NCBI GenBank assembly: GCA_025354885.1
Contig: JANXLY010000403.1
Span: 1 to 46,678 of the forward strand
Direction: 5' to 3'
Length of the DNA stretch: 46,678 bases
Source of the DNA: Acidobacteriota bacterium
Lineage (GTDB): Bacteria > Acidobacteriota > Terriglobia > Bryobacterales > Bryobacteraceae
Shown: piece by piece, positions 1-8,207 of the stretch
How positions within the stretch are numbered: position 1 is the stretch's first letter
Layout of the letters: each line of letters opens with the position of its first letter
The notes under the pieces: generated by a model
What the model was told of the DNA's origin: nothing
The model's input: the letters and a program-made list of their open reading frames with translations, nothing else
Databases searched by the model: none
Position numbers and translations under genes: made by a program

Positions 1-455
1 ATATCAGGCCGCTTGAAGCAAGTGTAATGCCTGCTGGCAGGGTGCCAGAACTGAGCGCAAAGGAATAGCCGGACCCTGAGCCGCCAGTGGCGCTAGCCGA
101 GGCCGAATAGGGGGAACCAAGCACAGCAGCCGGAAAGCTGGCGCTGCTTATCGAAGGGAGGGAATTCACCTGTAGGCTTAAGGCTCGAGACCCGGAATTA
201 CTCAAGCTGTCTGTAACTGTGATTGTAAAATTGGAGAGCCCGGCAACGCTTGGTGTGCCTGATATCAGGCCGCTTGAAGAAATTGTGAGACCTGCGGGCA
301 GGGTGCCAGCGCTGATGGCGAACGAATAGCCGGACCCTGAACCGCCGCTGGCAGTAGTTGGTCCCGAATAGGGTGAGGCAATCAAAGCAGCGGGATAGCC
401 GGAGTTGTTGATTACGAGGGCTGCATCCACCTGCAGGCTTAAGGCTCGAGACCCA
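1..455 (-). repeat. 261-bp direct repeats encoding near-identical Ig units
   Basis: Segment 1-194 recurs at 262-455 with a 261-base offset (87 codons). Shared blocks include ATATCAGGCCGCTTGAAG at 1 and 262, and AGGCTTAAGGCTCGAGACCC at 174 and 435. Units farther right (about 522-715 and beyond) are more diverged. The repeats stay in frame inside the Ig-repeat gene, so they are coding repeats, not a CRISPR array or mobile element. Confidence 0.85.
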
Positions 456-1819
456 GTATTGCCAATGCTATCGGTTGCAAGGATCGTGAAGCTCGAAAAT
501 CCAGCAGTGCCAGGAGTGCCTGTGATCGAGCCATTAGGGGCGAGACTTAAGCCCTGCGGTAGAGACCCGGAAGCAAGGGCAAAGCTAAACCCAGTGCCGG
601 AGCCGCCACTTGCTGCGGTACTGGCCGAATAGGGAGAACTGATCGTAGCGTTTGGAAACACGGCGGTGCTGATCGAAACGGATGAGGAGACGACAATGCT
701 GGCTGAAAAGGTTGCAGTCACTCCATTGGTATCCGTCGCCGACAACGTGAAGTTGTAGGTTCCAGAAGTAGTGGGTGTTCCGGAAATGGCAGTGCCTGCT
801 GAAAGACTTAGCCCGGGAGGAATCGTGCCACTGGATAGAGTGGCGCTGCTGATCGCGCCGCTAAACTGAATGGCCTGTGAGTAGGGTGTAGCGACAACTG
901 CTGATGGAGTGGATAGGGACAAGACAGGAGCGACCACGACCGTGAAAGAAACCGTTGTTGCCGCAGAAGAACCATTGGCGTCGGTAGCTTGTACCTGGAA
1001 GGCTCCAGAAGAAGCAGCAGTGGCGAATCCTGACACGGCACCGCTACCTGCATTTAGCGATGCTCCGGGCGGCAAGCTTCCGCTCAGAAGCGTGTAGGAG
1101 AGTGGGGCAGTTCCACCACTGGCGCTGTAGGTGCCGCTGAAGCTTTGGCCCATGGTTCGCTGTATCGAAGCGGTGCCTGCCATAGAAACTGCAGGATTGA
1201 CCGTAATCGATGTTGCGAACACTCCTGTAGTGGCACCAGAATCAGTTGCCTGGATCATAAAGGCGAAAGTTCCCGTTGCGGAGGGGCTGCCCGAAATGAT
1301 GCCGCCACTCGACAGTGCCAAGCCACTCGGCAAGCTGCCTGCACTTACGACAAAGCTGAATCCGCTACCGGTGCCACCGCTGGCCGAAGCCGTTGCGGAG
1401 TATGGCCTTCCGACAGTGCCCGCAGAAATCGTAATAGCCGGAAGCACAGCCGAAATGATTGAAAAGTTCACAGTCATCGTGACCGTACCGGCGTTAGGGT
1501 CGCTGAATTGATAAACTCCAGACCCTGTGCCGGCAACCGTGGGGCTGCCAGAAACACGCCAGGTGGCAGTCTGCGGGATTCCCGCTGTGTTCGAAGTTTT
1601 CGCAATGCCTAAGCCCGACGGCATAGGCGTGCCAGACAAAAGGATGATGTTTGGCTGAACCCAGACGCTGATGGTTACGCAGCTACTCAGAACGCTGAGA
1701 TTTGCGCCCACGGCACCGCTTACAGCCAGGGAGCAATTTGTGCCGGACAATGCAGCAGCACTGCGGCAAAGCAGAATCAGAAGGAGGGAGAGTCGAAGAG
1801 TTCCGACGCGTCTAGACAT
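1..1819 (-). CDS. Secreted putative-Ig (He_PIG-type) repeat protein, C-terminus beyond the left edge
   Basis: The minus strand is open from an ATG at 1819 to base 1, giving at least 606 codons. The start is supported by an AAGGG Shine-Dalgarno six bases upstream and a clear Sec signal peptide (MSRRVGTLRLSLLLILLC, then RSAAALSG). After an N-terminal segment of about 100 residues come six consecutive Ig-like units of about 85-87 residues, the last one truncated. Each carries the putative-Ig pattern SPYS..ASGGSGSGYSF...GTLPAGL..SSSGLISGTP...FTI..TDS. Such domains occur in large secreted or surface-anchored proteins that mediate adhesion or present enzymatic domains. No catalytic or anchoring domain is visible here, and the C-terminus that would define the role is outside the window. 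Adjacent repeats are highly similar even at DNA level, indicating recent duplication or gene conversion. The reading frame and the fold class are directly supported; the role is unknown. Confidence 0.88.
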   Translation of the reverse strand, partial: MSRRVGTLRLSLLLILLCRSAAALSGTNCSLAVSGAVGANLSVLSSCVTISVWVQPNIILLSGTPMPSGLGIAKTSNTAGIPQTATWRVSGSPTVAGTGSGVYQFSDPNAGTVTMTVNFSIISAVLPAITISAGTVGRPYSATASASGGTGSGFSFVVSAGSLPSGLALSSGGIISGSPSATGTFAFMIQATDSGATTGVFATSITVNPAVSMAGTASIQRTMGQSFSGTYSASGGTAPLSYTLLSGSLPPGASLNAGSGAVSGFATAASSGAFQVQATDANGSSAATTVSFTVVVAPVLSLSTPSAVVATPYSQAIQFSGAISSATLSSGTIPPGLSLSAGTAISGTPTTSGTYNFTLSATDTNGVTATFSASIVVSSSVSISTAVFPNATISSPYSASTAASGGSGTGFSFALASGSLPQGLSLAPNGSITGTPGTAGFSSFTILATDSIGNTGSRALSLQVDAALVINNSGYPAALIASPYSGPTTASGGSGSGYSFAISAGTLPAGLTISSSGLISGTPSVAGLSNFTITVTDSLSNSGSRALSLQVNSLPSISSASFPAAVLGSPYSASASATGGSGSGYSFALSSGTLPAGITLASSGLI

Positions 1820-1901
1820 CAGCAACCCTTATCGACCAAGTTGAGAATACTTTGACAAATTTCGATTTTGTGACCTTGCAACCAGATGCCTGCCGTAGCC
1901 G

Positions 1902-1907
1902 TATGCT
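1902..1907 (+). promoter_or_regulatory. Candidate -10 element of a leaderless promoter for the 1914 gene
   Basis: TATGCT lies six bases before the ATG at 1914 (spacer TAAGTA), which would place the transcription start at or next to the start codon. No Shine-Dalgarno sequence is visible and no good -35 hexamer was found. The same arrangement recurs at four other starts in this window. Confidence 0.4.
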
Positions 1908-1913
1908 TAAGTA

Positions 1914-3077
1914 ATGAGCCGTTTGTCACTCGTCCTGCTGTGCTTCACCTTCGTCGTCGCCGGACAAATGAAGTTCACCGTTGAACAGTTGGTGAGTTTT
2001 GTAAAAAGCTCCGTCAAGCTGAAGCACCCCGATGCGCAAGTGGCGGCCTATCTCAAGAAGGTAACGCTGAGCGAGCAGTTGCCCCCAGGAAAGATTGAGG
2101 ACTTGCTGGCAACAGGAATGGGCCCCAAAACTTACGACCAGCTGCAATTGATGGTGTCTGCGACCGCTTCCCTGCCCCTTCCCAAGATTGTTCCGGTGAT
2201 CGATCAGCCTGTCACGAAGCTGATTCCGGCACCCACTGCGGCGGAACAGCAAAAGCTGATGGAGGCACTGCGTGAATATGCGCTCAACTATGACAAGACA
2301 CTTCCGGACTTTCTTTGCACTCAGGTCACGCGCCGCTTTTATGATCCTTCCGGCCTTGAATACTGGGTGAGTGCCGACACGATCACAGCCAAACTGAGTT
2401 ATTTCCAGCACAAGGAAGAGAAAAAGGTTCTTTTCGTCAACAACCAGTACAAAGACATTGACTGGGAAAAGCTGGGCGGTGCTTCGTCGACCGGTGAATT
2501 TGGAGACATGCTGCGGGAGATTTTCGAGTCCTCAACACAAGCTACATTCCAGTGGGAACGGTGGGGGACCCTGCGTGGAAAGCGCAATCACGTCATCCGT
2601 TACAGCGTGCAGCAATCGAATTCGAAATGGGCCATTGTTTACGAAAAATCGATGACGATACGCCCGGCTTATACGGGTTTGATTTTTGCCGATGCCAACA
2701 CTGGATTGATTACCAGAGTCACGCTGGAAGCTCTGGATCTTCCAGCCAGTTTTCCTGTGCAGGTGGCGAAGAATCAACTGGATTACGATTATGCCGAGAT
2801 CAGTGGCAGTACGTATCTATTGCCACTGCGAGCGGAGGTAAGAATGCGGGAAGGACGGATGCTGATCCGAAACGATATTGAATTTCGCAATTACCGCAAG
2901 TTCGGCGCTGATACTTCAATCACGTTTGATACTCCCGAACCGCTTGCTTCTGAGATCGTCAACGAAACCCCGAATCGCGATGTGCCGAAGGATGTAAAGA
3001 CCAAGGAACCTAAGCCCAAGGAGAGCACCACTCGCGAGATTCCGAAAGAAAACGGAAGCAAGCCGCCCAAGCCCTAA
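1914..3077 (+). CDS. Secreted protein of unknown function
   Basis: This 387-residue protein has a Sec-type leader (MSRLSLVLLCFTFVVAG), so it is probably periplasmic or exported. Residues about 20-80 form a helical segment (TVEQLVSFVKSSV..HPDAQVAAYLKKV). A central region from about residue 117 to 345 begins with REYALNYDKTLPDFLCTQVT and looks like a mixed alpha/beta domain; I associate this type of sequence with acidobacterial secreted proteins without a known role. The last 35 residues are rich in Lys, Pro and Glu and are probably disordered. No catalytic motif is apparent. It is transcribed away from the Ig-repeat gene with a 94-bp gap and lies just upstream of the oxidoreductase. Confidence 0.8.
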   Translation: MSRLSLVLLCFTFVVAGQMKFTVEQLVSFVKSSVKLKHPDAQVAAYLKKVTLSEQLPPGKIEDLLATGMGPKTYDQLQLMVSATASLPLPKIVPVIDQPVTKLIPAPTAAEQQKLMEALREYALNYDKTLPDFLCTQVTRRFYDPSGLEYWVSADTITAKLSYFQHKEEKKVLFVNNQYKDIDWEKLGGASSTGEFGDMLREIFESSTQATFQWERWGTLRGKRNHVIRYSVQQSNSKWAIVYEKSMTIRPAYTGLIFADANTGLITRVTLEALDLPASFPVQVAKNQLDYDYAEISGSTYLLPLRAEVRMREGRMLIRNDIEFRNYRKFGADTSITFDTPEPLASEIVNETPNRDVPKDVKTKEPKPKESTTREIPKENGSKPPKP

Positions 3078-3092
3078 GCACAAAGAAGAGTC

Positions 3093-4067
3093 GTGGATCT
3101 TTTGCGATGTGCCGCGCATCCGATGGAAAGAATGAAAGCAGCACGTATGCACCGCTACGGCGGACCGGAAGTAGTAGTTGTAGAAGAGATTGCCCGGCCT
3201 GTACCTGCAATGGGAAAAGTATTGGTAAGAGTGGCAGCGGCTGCTGTGAATCCGGTCGACTGGAAAATTCGTGAAGGCTACATGAGTAGCATGTTACCAA
3301 TTGAGTTTCCTTATACGTTGGGTTGCGATGTCGCAGGGACGGTTGAAGAAGTGGGAGAGGGTGTCACTCGCTTTCAGCCGGGAGATTCTGTTTTCGGATA
3401 TCCGAATCTGCTTCGCTGCGGTGCATTTGCCGAATATGTTTGCCTCGAGGAAGAGGAACTTGCAAAGGCTCCCAGTTCCCTTCGCCTTGAAGAAGCGGCC
3501 GCGCTGCCGGTTGCAGTCATGACAGCTTACGACGGCTTGTTTACTTACGGCAATCTGCGGGTTGGCCAGCGGGTATTGATCCTTGGCGGTGCTGGGGGCG
3601 TTGGGTCCGCCGCGGTGCAACTGGCGAAGTGGAAGGGGGCCGAAGTGTTTGCCACCGCATCTGCCAAAAACCAGCAATGGCTCCGCGACCTGGGAGCAAC
3701 ACCCATAGATTATGGCTCCCAAGCTACGGCGGATCATGCTCGTGAAGTCGATTTGATCCTCGATTGTGTTGGCGTTGCCAGCGGAGTGGCGGCGTTGCCC
3801 AGCCTCAAGTTTGGCGGCACCTATGTGACAACCTCTTACGCGTTACCGGAAGCAGACCAACTTGCGGCTCACCGGGCAATCGCCCACCTGTTTGGCATTC
3901 AGCCTTCAGGCGAAAGACTGGAAGAGATCGCGCAAATCGTGGATCAGGGAGTGGTACGTCTCGTTGTGGAAAGGGTCTTCCCGCTCGAAGAAGTTGCGGC
4001 AGCACTTGCAGCCAGCCAGGCGGGCCGAACCCGCGGCAAGCTGCTGATTCAACCTTCGTCGAATTGA
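3093..4067 (+). CDS. NADP-dependent zinc-free quinone oxidoreductase (MDR superfamily)
   Basis: The product is a medium-chain dehydrogenase/reductase of the zeta-crystallin/quinone oxidoreductase type, expected to reduce quinones or enones with NADPH in the cytoplasm. The N-terminal GroES-like domain contains the family signatures VNPVDWKIREG and GCDVAGTVEEVGEGV. The Rossmann domain has the nucleotide-binding motif GGAGGVGS at about residues 165-172, then QLAKWKGAEVFATAS. The zinc-ligand cysteines of alcohol dehydrogenases are absent, as expected for the zinc-free branch. The coordinates use a GTG at 3093 that follows AAGAAGAG. Family members usually begin near MKAARMHRYGG, so the real start may instead be the ATG at 3132 (311 aa). 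It lies 15 bases after the preceding gene. Confidence 0.88.
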   Translation: MDLLRCAAHPMERMKAARMHRYGGPEVVVVEEIARPVPAMGKVLVRVAAAAVNPVDWKIREGYMSSMLPIEFPYTLGCDVAGTVEEVGEGVTRFQPGDSVFGYPNLLRCGAFAEYVCLEEEELAKAPSSLRLEEAAALPVAVMTAYDGLFTYGNLRVGQRVLILGGAGGVGSAAVQLAKWKGAEVFATASAKNQQWLRDLGATPIDYGSQATADHAREVDLILDCVGVASGVAALPSLKFGGTYVTTSYALPEADQLAAHRAIAHLFGIQPSGERLEEIAQIVDQGVVRLVVERVFPLEEVAAALAASQAGRTRGKLLIQPSSN

Positions 4068-4073
4068 TACACT
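4068..4073 (+). promoter_or_regulatory. Candidate -10 element of a leaderless promoter for the S9 peptidase gene
   Basis: TACACT lies seven bases before the ATG at 4081 and directly follows the TGA of the upstream gene. With no Shine-Dalgarno sequence between them, transcription would begin at or within one base of the start codon. No convincing -35 was seen. Confidence 0.4.
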
Positions 4074-4080
4074 TCGGTTA

Positions 4081-6105
4081 ATGCGCCTATTTTACCTATT
4101 GCTCTTCCTCGCCGCTGCTGCATTTTCGCAACAACGTCTAATCACTATCGACGACATGAACCGCATGAAAACTGTCGGAGATCCACGCTGCTCCCCGGAC
4201 GCCAAATGGGTTGCTTATACGCTGTCCACCGTGGATGTCACCGGAGACAAACGCGATACCGATATCTGGATGGCGAGTGTGGATGGCAAAGAGAATATTC
4301 GCGTCACGACCTCGACGGAAGCGGAGACTTCTCCCAAGTGGAGTCCGGACGGCAAGTATTTGTCTTTCCTTTCCTCAAGGCCCGGTAAAGCGAAGGGATC
4401 GCAAGTCTGGGTGATCGACCGGCGAGGGGGAGAAGCACAGCAATTGACCGACGTAAAGGGGCGTTTGACCTATTACGAATGGTCCCCGGATTCGAAGAAA
4501 CTGGCGCTGATTTTACGCGAAGAAGACGACGACAAGAAAGACGAAAAGAAGCCGGATGGCGCGGCGGTAGCGGAGAAGCCGAAAGCAATCGTGATTGATC
4601 GTTACGCCTTTAAACGCGATGGCACGGGATACATTAGCGGGGCAAAGCGAAGCCGCATTTATCTTTACGATCTCGAAACCAAAAAGCCGGAACTGGTGAC
4701 GACCGAAAATTATGACGAAGCGGCTGCGGTTTGGAGTCCGGATGGCAAGCAGTTGGCGTTTAGCAGCAACCGCGCTTTAGACGGAGATCGCGTTCCCAAC
4801 ATGGATATCTGGGTGGTGGAAGCAAAGGCAGGCTCTGTTGCCCGCAAGTTGAGTACTTTTACTGGTAGCGACTCACAGCCGGTGTGGAGCCCGGACGGGA
4901 AATCGATTGCTTATCTAACGGGTAGCGAGCACAAGATGGGCGAATACAACATGAACCGTCTTGCCCTGATTCCTGTGGAGGGCGGCACTCCTAAAATCGT
5001 CACGGCTTCTCTGGATCGTGGAGTGAACAGTCATCAATTTACAGCCGACGGGCGGCAACTTGAATTCCTTGTTGCCGACGACATGAGCGTGTATCCAGCG
5101 CGAGTGAGTGTAAGCGGCGGCGCGGTGGAACGGATGCTGGGCGGCAAGATCTCGATGATGGGCATCGACAGGGCTGGCGCTTGTGTGGCTGCGCTAGTTT
5201 CTACCGATTTGATGCCGTCCGAATTGCATGTGCTCGAAGGCTCTTCGCTCAAGAAGCTGAGTGCACACAACGATTCGTTGTTGAAGGATTTGAAACTAGT
5301 GACGCCCGAAGAGCTTAGCTTTAAGGGCAAGGATGGGAATGAGGCGCACGGATTACTTTTCAAACCGGTTGGTTATGTAGCCGGCACGAAAGTTCCCTTT
5401 CTTCTGCGCATTCACGGCGGGCCAAACGGACAGGATCAACACGCATTCCGCATGGAAGAACAACTCTTCGCAGCAGCAGGTTATGCAGTACTCAATGTGA
5501 ACTATCGAGGCAGCAGCGGACGTGGTCAGCAGTACACCGTCAGTATTGCTGGGGACTGGGGTAACAAGGAAGTAATCGATTTGCATGCCGGTGTCGATCA
5601 CGTCGTAAAACTGGGCATCGCCGACCCCGACAAGATGGGCGTTGGGGGCTGGAGCTATGGTGGAATTCTTACCAATTATCTGATCGCGAGTGATACAAGA
5701 TTCAAGGTTGCGACCAGTGGGGCTGGAGTAGCTTTTCCGCTGGCCTTTTACGGCCACGATCAATACATCCGTCAGTACGATAACGAAATCGGACCGCCCT
5801 GGCAGAAGGGTCTTGAGCCCTGGATCAAGATCTCTTATCCCTTTTTGCATGCCGATCGAATCAAGACCCCAACCATGTTTCTCGGTGGCGACAAAGACTT
5901 CAATGTGCCGCTGCTCGGTGGAGAACAGATGTATCAGGCGTTGCGCAATGTCGGGACTGAAACCCAGTTGATCATTTATCCCGGCGAGAATCATGGCATT
6001 GCAAGGCCAAGTTTTCAGCGCGACCGCATGCAGCGCTATCTCGACTGGTACGCAAAGTTTCTAAAACCCGCGGCCACTGTTTCGAGCAGCAGCGCCGGAA
6101 ACTAG
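4081..6105 (+). CDS. Exported S9 family serine peptidase (prolyl oligopeptidase/acylaminoacyl-peptidase type)
   Basis: This 674-residue protein begins with a Sec signal peptide (MRLFYLLLFLAAAAFSQQ). An N-terminal WD40-like/TolB beta-propeller of about residues 20-400 shows repeated SPDGK..AY or SPDGKQLAFSS blades. It is followed by an alpha/beta-hydrolase catalytic domain (about 410-665). The catalytic serine is S525 in GGWSYGG, the acid is D606 in GGDKDFNVP, and the histidine is H638 in GENHGI, so the triad is complete. RIHGGPNGQ is the oxyanion-side HGGP motif. It probably cleaves short peptides in the periplasm for nutrition. A charged low-complexity loop (EEDDDKKDEKKPDG) inserts into the propeller near residue 150. 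The gene overlaps the convergent response-regulator gene by 4 bp. Confidence 0.95.
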   Translation: MRLFYLLLFLAAAAFSQQRLITIDDMNRMKTVGDPRCSPDAKWVAYTLSTVDVTGDKRDTDIWMASVDGKENIRVTTSTEAETSPKWSPDGKYLSFLSSRPGKAKGSQVWVIDRRGGEAQQLTDVKGRLTYYEWSPDSKKLALILREEDDDKKDEKKPDGAAVAEKPKAIVIDRYAFKRDGTGYISGAKRSRIYLYDLETKKPELVTTENYDEAAAVWSPDGKQLAFSSNRALDGDRVPNMDIWVVEAKAGSVARKLSTFTGSDSQPVWSPDGKSIAYLTGSEHKMGEYNMNRLALIPVEGGTPKIVTASLDRGVNSHQFTADGRQLEFLVADDMSVYPARVSVSGGAVERMLGGKISMMGIDRAGACVAALVSTDLMPSELHVLEGSSLKKLSAHNDSLLKDLKLVTPEELSFKGKDGNEAHGLLFKPVGYVAGTKVPFLLRIHGGPNGQDQHAFRMEEQLFAAAGYAVLNVNYRGSSGRGQQYTVSIAGDWGNKEVIDLHAGVDHVVKLGIADPDKMGVGGWSYGGILTNYLIASDTRFKVATSGAGVAFPLAFYGHDQYIRQYDNEIGPPWQKGLEPWIKISYPFLHADRIKTPTMFLGGDKDFNVPLLGGEQMYQALRNVGTETQLIIYPGENHGIARPSFQRDRMQRYLDWYAKFLKPAATVSSSSAGN

Positions 6106-6833
6106 CCCAACCACTCGCTCAGACGGTCGCGGAAGTTGCGACTTGCGGTCAGCTTCTGGCCATTGTTGAGAACTACGATTGCGTCGCCGCGAAACCAGGG
6201 CTGAATTTCTTTGATGCGATCGACGTTCACGATTGTGGATCGGTGAATGCGTCGAAAGTGGCGTGGGTTCAGCTTTGCTTCGAGAGCCGACATGGTCTCG
6301 CGAATCATGTGGGTGACACCTTTGGTGTGCAGGCGCACATAGTTGTGTTCGGCCTCAATCCAGTCGATTTCATCTGTCTTGAGCAAGAGGATTCGCCCGT
6401 TCGATTTGATTGGGATCCGTTCGACATCGGCAGGGCTTGCATCGCGCATTGCAGGCGAAGCCTGCTTGCCTAGGAGCGCAAGATGACCACGCAGACGAGA
6501 AAGCGTATTGCGAAGCCGATCTTCACGATAGGGCTTCAACAGGTAGTCGAAGGCATTAGCTTCAAAAGCACGAACGGCATACTGCTCAAAAGCCGTAATG
6601 AAAACCACGAGTGGTTGCTTGGTCTCTGAAGCCATTCCGAGGGCTTCAAGGCCATTCTGCCCAGGCATCTCGATGTCTAGAAAAGCAACATCGACGGGTC
6701 TTGATTTCAGCATCTCGGCGGCTGCGGCCCCATCGCTGCATTCCCCGACAATCTGCACATCCTCTTCTTTTTCGAGCAGGCTCAACAGTCGTTGCCGAGC
6801 CAGTCTTTCGTCGTCAGCGATTAGTACTCTCAT
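6102..6833 (-). CDS. LytTR-type response regulator
   Basis: The 243-residue protein has an N-terminal receiver domain (about 1-118) with acidic residues D7/D8, phospho-acceptor D53 in FLDIEMPG, the conserved T/A pair in FITAFEQ and the lysine in LLKPY. A C-terminal LytTR DNA-binding domain (about 135-243) has the signatures DIDWIEAEHNYV-like and FRRIHRSTIVNVDRI. It should bind DNA as a transcription factor when phosphorylated by the kinase next to it. Its start overlaps the end of the kinase gene by 20 bp, indicating translational coupling. The targets are unknown. Confidence 0.95.
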   Translation of the reverse strand: MRVLIADDERLARQRLLSLLEKEEDVQIVGECSDGAAAAEMLKSRPVDVAFLDIEMPGQNGLEALGMASETKQPLVVFITAFEQYAVRAFEANAFDYLLKPYREDRLRNTLSRLRGHLALLGKQASPAMRDASPADVERIPIKSNGRILLLKTDEIDWIEAEHNYVRLHTKGVTHMIRETMSALEAKLNPRHFRRIHRSTIVNVDRIKEIQPWFRGDAIVVLNNGQKLTASRNFRDRLSEWLG

Positions 6834-8028
6834 GAGTGAATGTCTCTCCTCGATCAGGCATACTATTCACAAATTCATCTGGCGGAACGAGTCGGGCCGG
6901 GATAGAGATCAAAGCCTCAACTCCCCCCTCATGCCAGTTGCGCAATTCAAAGGTGTGCGCCTCGCCATAAAGAGCCTTCAACCGGGCGGAGCTATTGGTC
7001 AGCCCAATGCCACACTTTGCGATCAAATTCTCATTCGGACCTCTCAGGGGATCAGACGAAAGAAAAGGCCCACTGTTAGCAACGCAGATCAATAAAGATT
7101 CGTTCCGGATATTTACCGAGATTCGCAGCACTCCGCCGCCTGCAATCCGCGCAATACCGTGTTTGATTGCGTTTTCCACCAGCGGTTGTAACAAGAGGTT
7201 GGGAACAAGATAGTCAAAGGCGGCCGGATCGAGCTGATACTCAACATTCAGGCGCTCTTCAAAGCGGGCGCGCTCAATTTCCAGATAACGTTCGATGAAA
7301 TCAATCTCGCGGCCAAGAGCTACTTCCTGCTCTCCCGTGTTGTCGAGAGAGAGCCGCAGAAACTCGCTGAGGCGAACGATCATTTCGCTGGCTCGATCTT
7401 TGTTCTCGTACATCAGCGAGTTGATGGCATGCAGGGTGTTGAAGAGAAAATGTGGCTGCAACTGCATTCTCAATCCCGATAGCTGAGCCTGCACCAACTG
7501 CGTTTCCAGTTGTGAGGACCGAAGCTTTCCCTCCTGGTACTTCCGGTAATAGAGCGCCGCCTGATGGATCGCGAGCATCACCCAATAGACCATCGCCTGA
7601 TAGTCCAGGGTATTTACGATATCGCTTGTTGCCCGCTCCATGGTCATTGGCTTGTAGGGGCGAAGTCCTGGAATCGAAACCTGAAGAAGTAGAAACACAA
7701 CCCGGACAATGAGTCCAAGCACTATGCTGAACAGGAGATGAAGGGAGATGTTTTTCCAAATTGAATTTCGTTCAATCGGGAAAATGCGGGCCAGCAAAAA
7801 GACGAGTGGAGTTACCAGCGCCCACAGCAAACTGTAAAGGCTTGCCAGGTAAACCGCACGAGAAGCCGGCGGACCCGAAGGCATCATCGAAAAGAAGTAA
7901 TAGGTTTGAAACGAGGACACGGCGGCCATCATCACCCAGAAAAAAGTGATGAGCCACATCATGCTCAAACCGCTTTGTCGCAACCGCAACTTCCAAGCTA
8001 CAACCGTATGGGGGTTGAAGAGGTTCAT
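6814..8028 (-). CDS. LytS/YpdA-type membrane sensor histidine kinase
   Basis: The chosen start at 8028 (404 aa) is preceded by AAGGAG with a 7-base spacer, which is better than an upstream in-frame start at 8076. Four hydrophobic segments (about 21-45, 60-82, 95-117 and 143-161) form the membrane sensor part, followed by a short coiled coil. The His_kinase domain has the phospho-acceptor H193 in QPHFLFNTLHA. The HATPase domain shows the N-box QPLVENAIKHG (N286) and a G-box GIGLTNSSARL (about 340-350). No separate ligand-binding domain is visible, so the stimulus probably acts through the membrane segments. It partners with the overlapping LytTR regulator. Confidence 0.94.
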   Translation of the reverse strand: MNLFNPHTVVAWKLRLRQSGLSMMWLITFFWVMMAAVSSFQTYYFFSMMPSGPPASRAVYLASLYSLLWALVTPLVFLLARIFPIERNSIWKNISLHLLFSIVLGLIVRVVFLLLQVSIPGLRPYKPMTMERATSDIVNTLDYQAMVYWVMLAIHQAALYYRKYQEGKLRSSQLETQLVQAQLSGLRMQLQPHFLFNTLHAINSLMYENKDRASEMIVRLSEFLRLSLDNTGEQEVALGREIDFIERYLEIERARFEERLNVEYQLDPAAFDYLVPNLLLQPLVENAIKHGIARIAGGGVLRISVNIRNESLLICVANSGPFLSSDPLRGPNENLIAKCGIGLTNSSARLKALYGEAHTFELRNWHEGGVEALISIPARLVPPDEFVNSMPDRGETFTHESTNR

Positions 8029-8114
8029 TTGAGCACTCCTTCGGTCCACTTCAGCACAATTCTTTATTGGCACCAAGCATTGGCATCCATCATGAGACTA
8101 ATCTTTCCCCCTTC

Positions 8115-8130
8115 CCTTGGGAAACCAAGG
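8115..8130. promoter_or_regulatory. Small perfect palindrome in the divergent region
   Basis: CCTTGG-GAAA-CCAAGG is a 6-bp inverted repeat with a 4-base loop in the 179-bp region between the kinase and methyltransferase genes. It could be an operator or a transcript hairpin on either strand; the sequence alone does not decide. Confidence 0.3.
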
Positions 8131-8138
8131 TCTTCTGT

Positions 8139-8172
8139 GGCGAACAGGCAGCAGAGATGGTGTCTGTTCGCC
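8139..8172. promoter_or_regulatory. Long inverted repeat, candidate operator upstream of the methyltransferase gene
   Basis: GGCGAACAG at 8139-8147 is matched by CTGTTCGCC at 8164-8172, a perfect 9-bp inverted repeat. With one G-U pair it extends to 12 bp around a 10-base loop. It ends 24 bp before the candidate -10 at 8196, in the position expected for an activator or repressor site. It has no following T-run, so it is not an obvious terminator. Confidence 0.4.
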
Positions 8173-8195
8173 GCTTTCGATTTCTACTGATGACG

Positions 8196-8201
8196 TAGAT
8201 T
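8196..8201 (+). promoter_or_regulatory. Candidate -10 element of a leaderless promoter for the methyltransferase gene
   Basis: TAGATT precedes the ATG at 8208 by six bases (AGAAAC) with no Shine-Dalgarno sequence between them, as at several other starts in this window. The -35 region is weak, which fits dependence on the inverted repeat just upstream. Confidence 0.4.
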
Positions 8202-8207
8202 AGAAAC

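Noticed and set aside
1-455. Possible CRISPR array or mobile repeat at the left end
   Set aside because: Repeat period is 261 bases, in frame and protein-coding, with Ig-domain translation; no short repeat-spacer structure.
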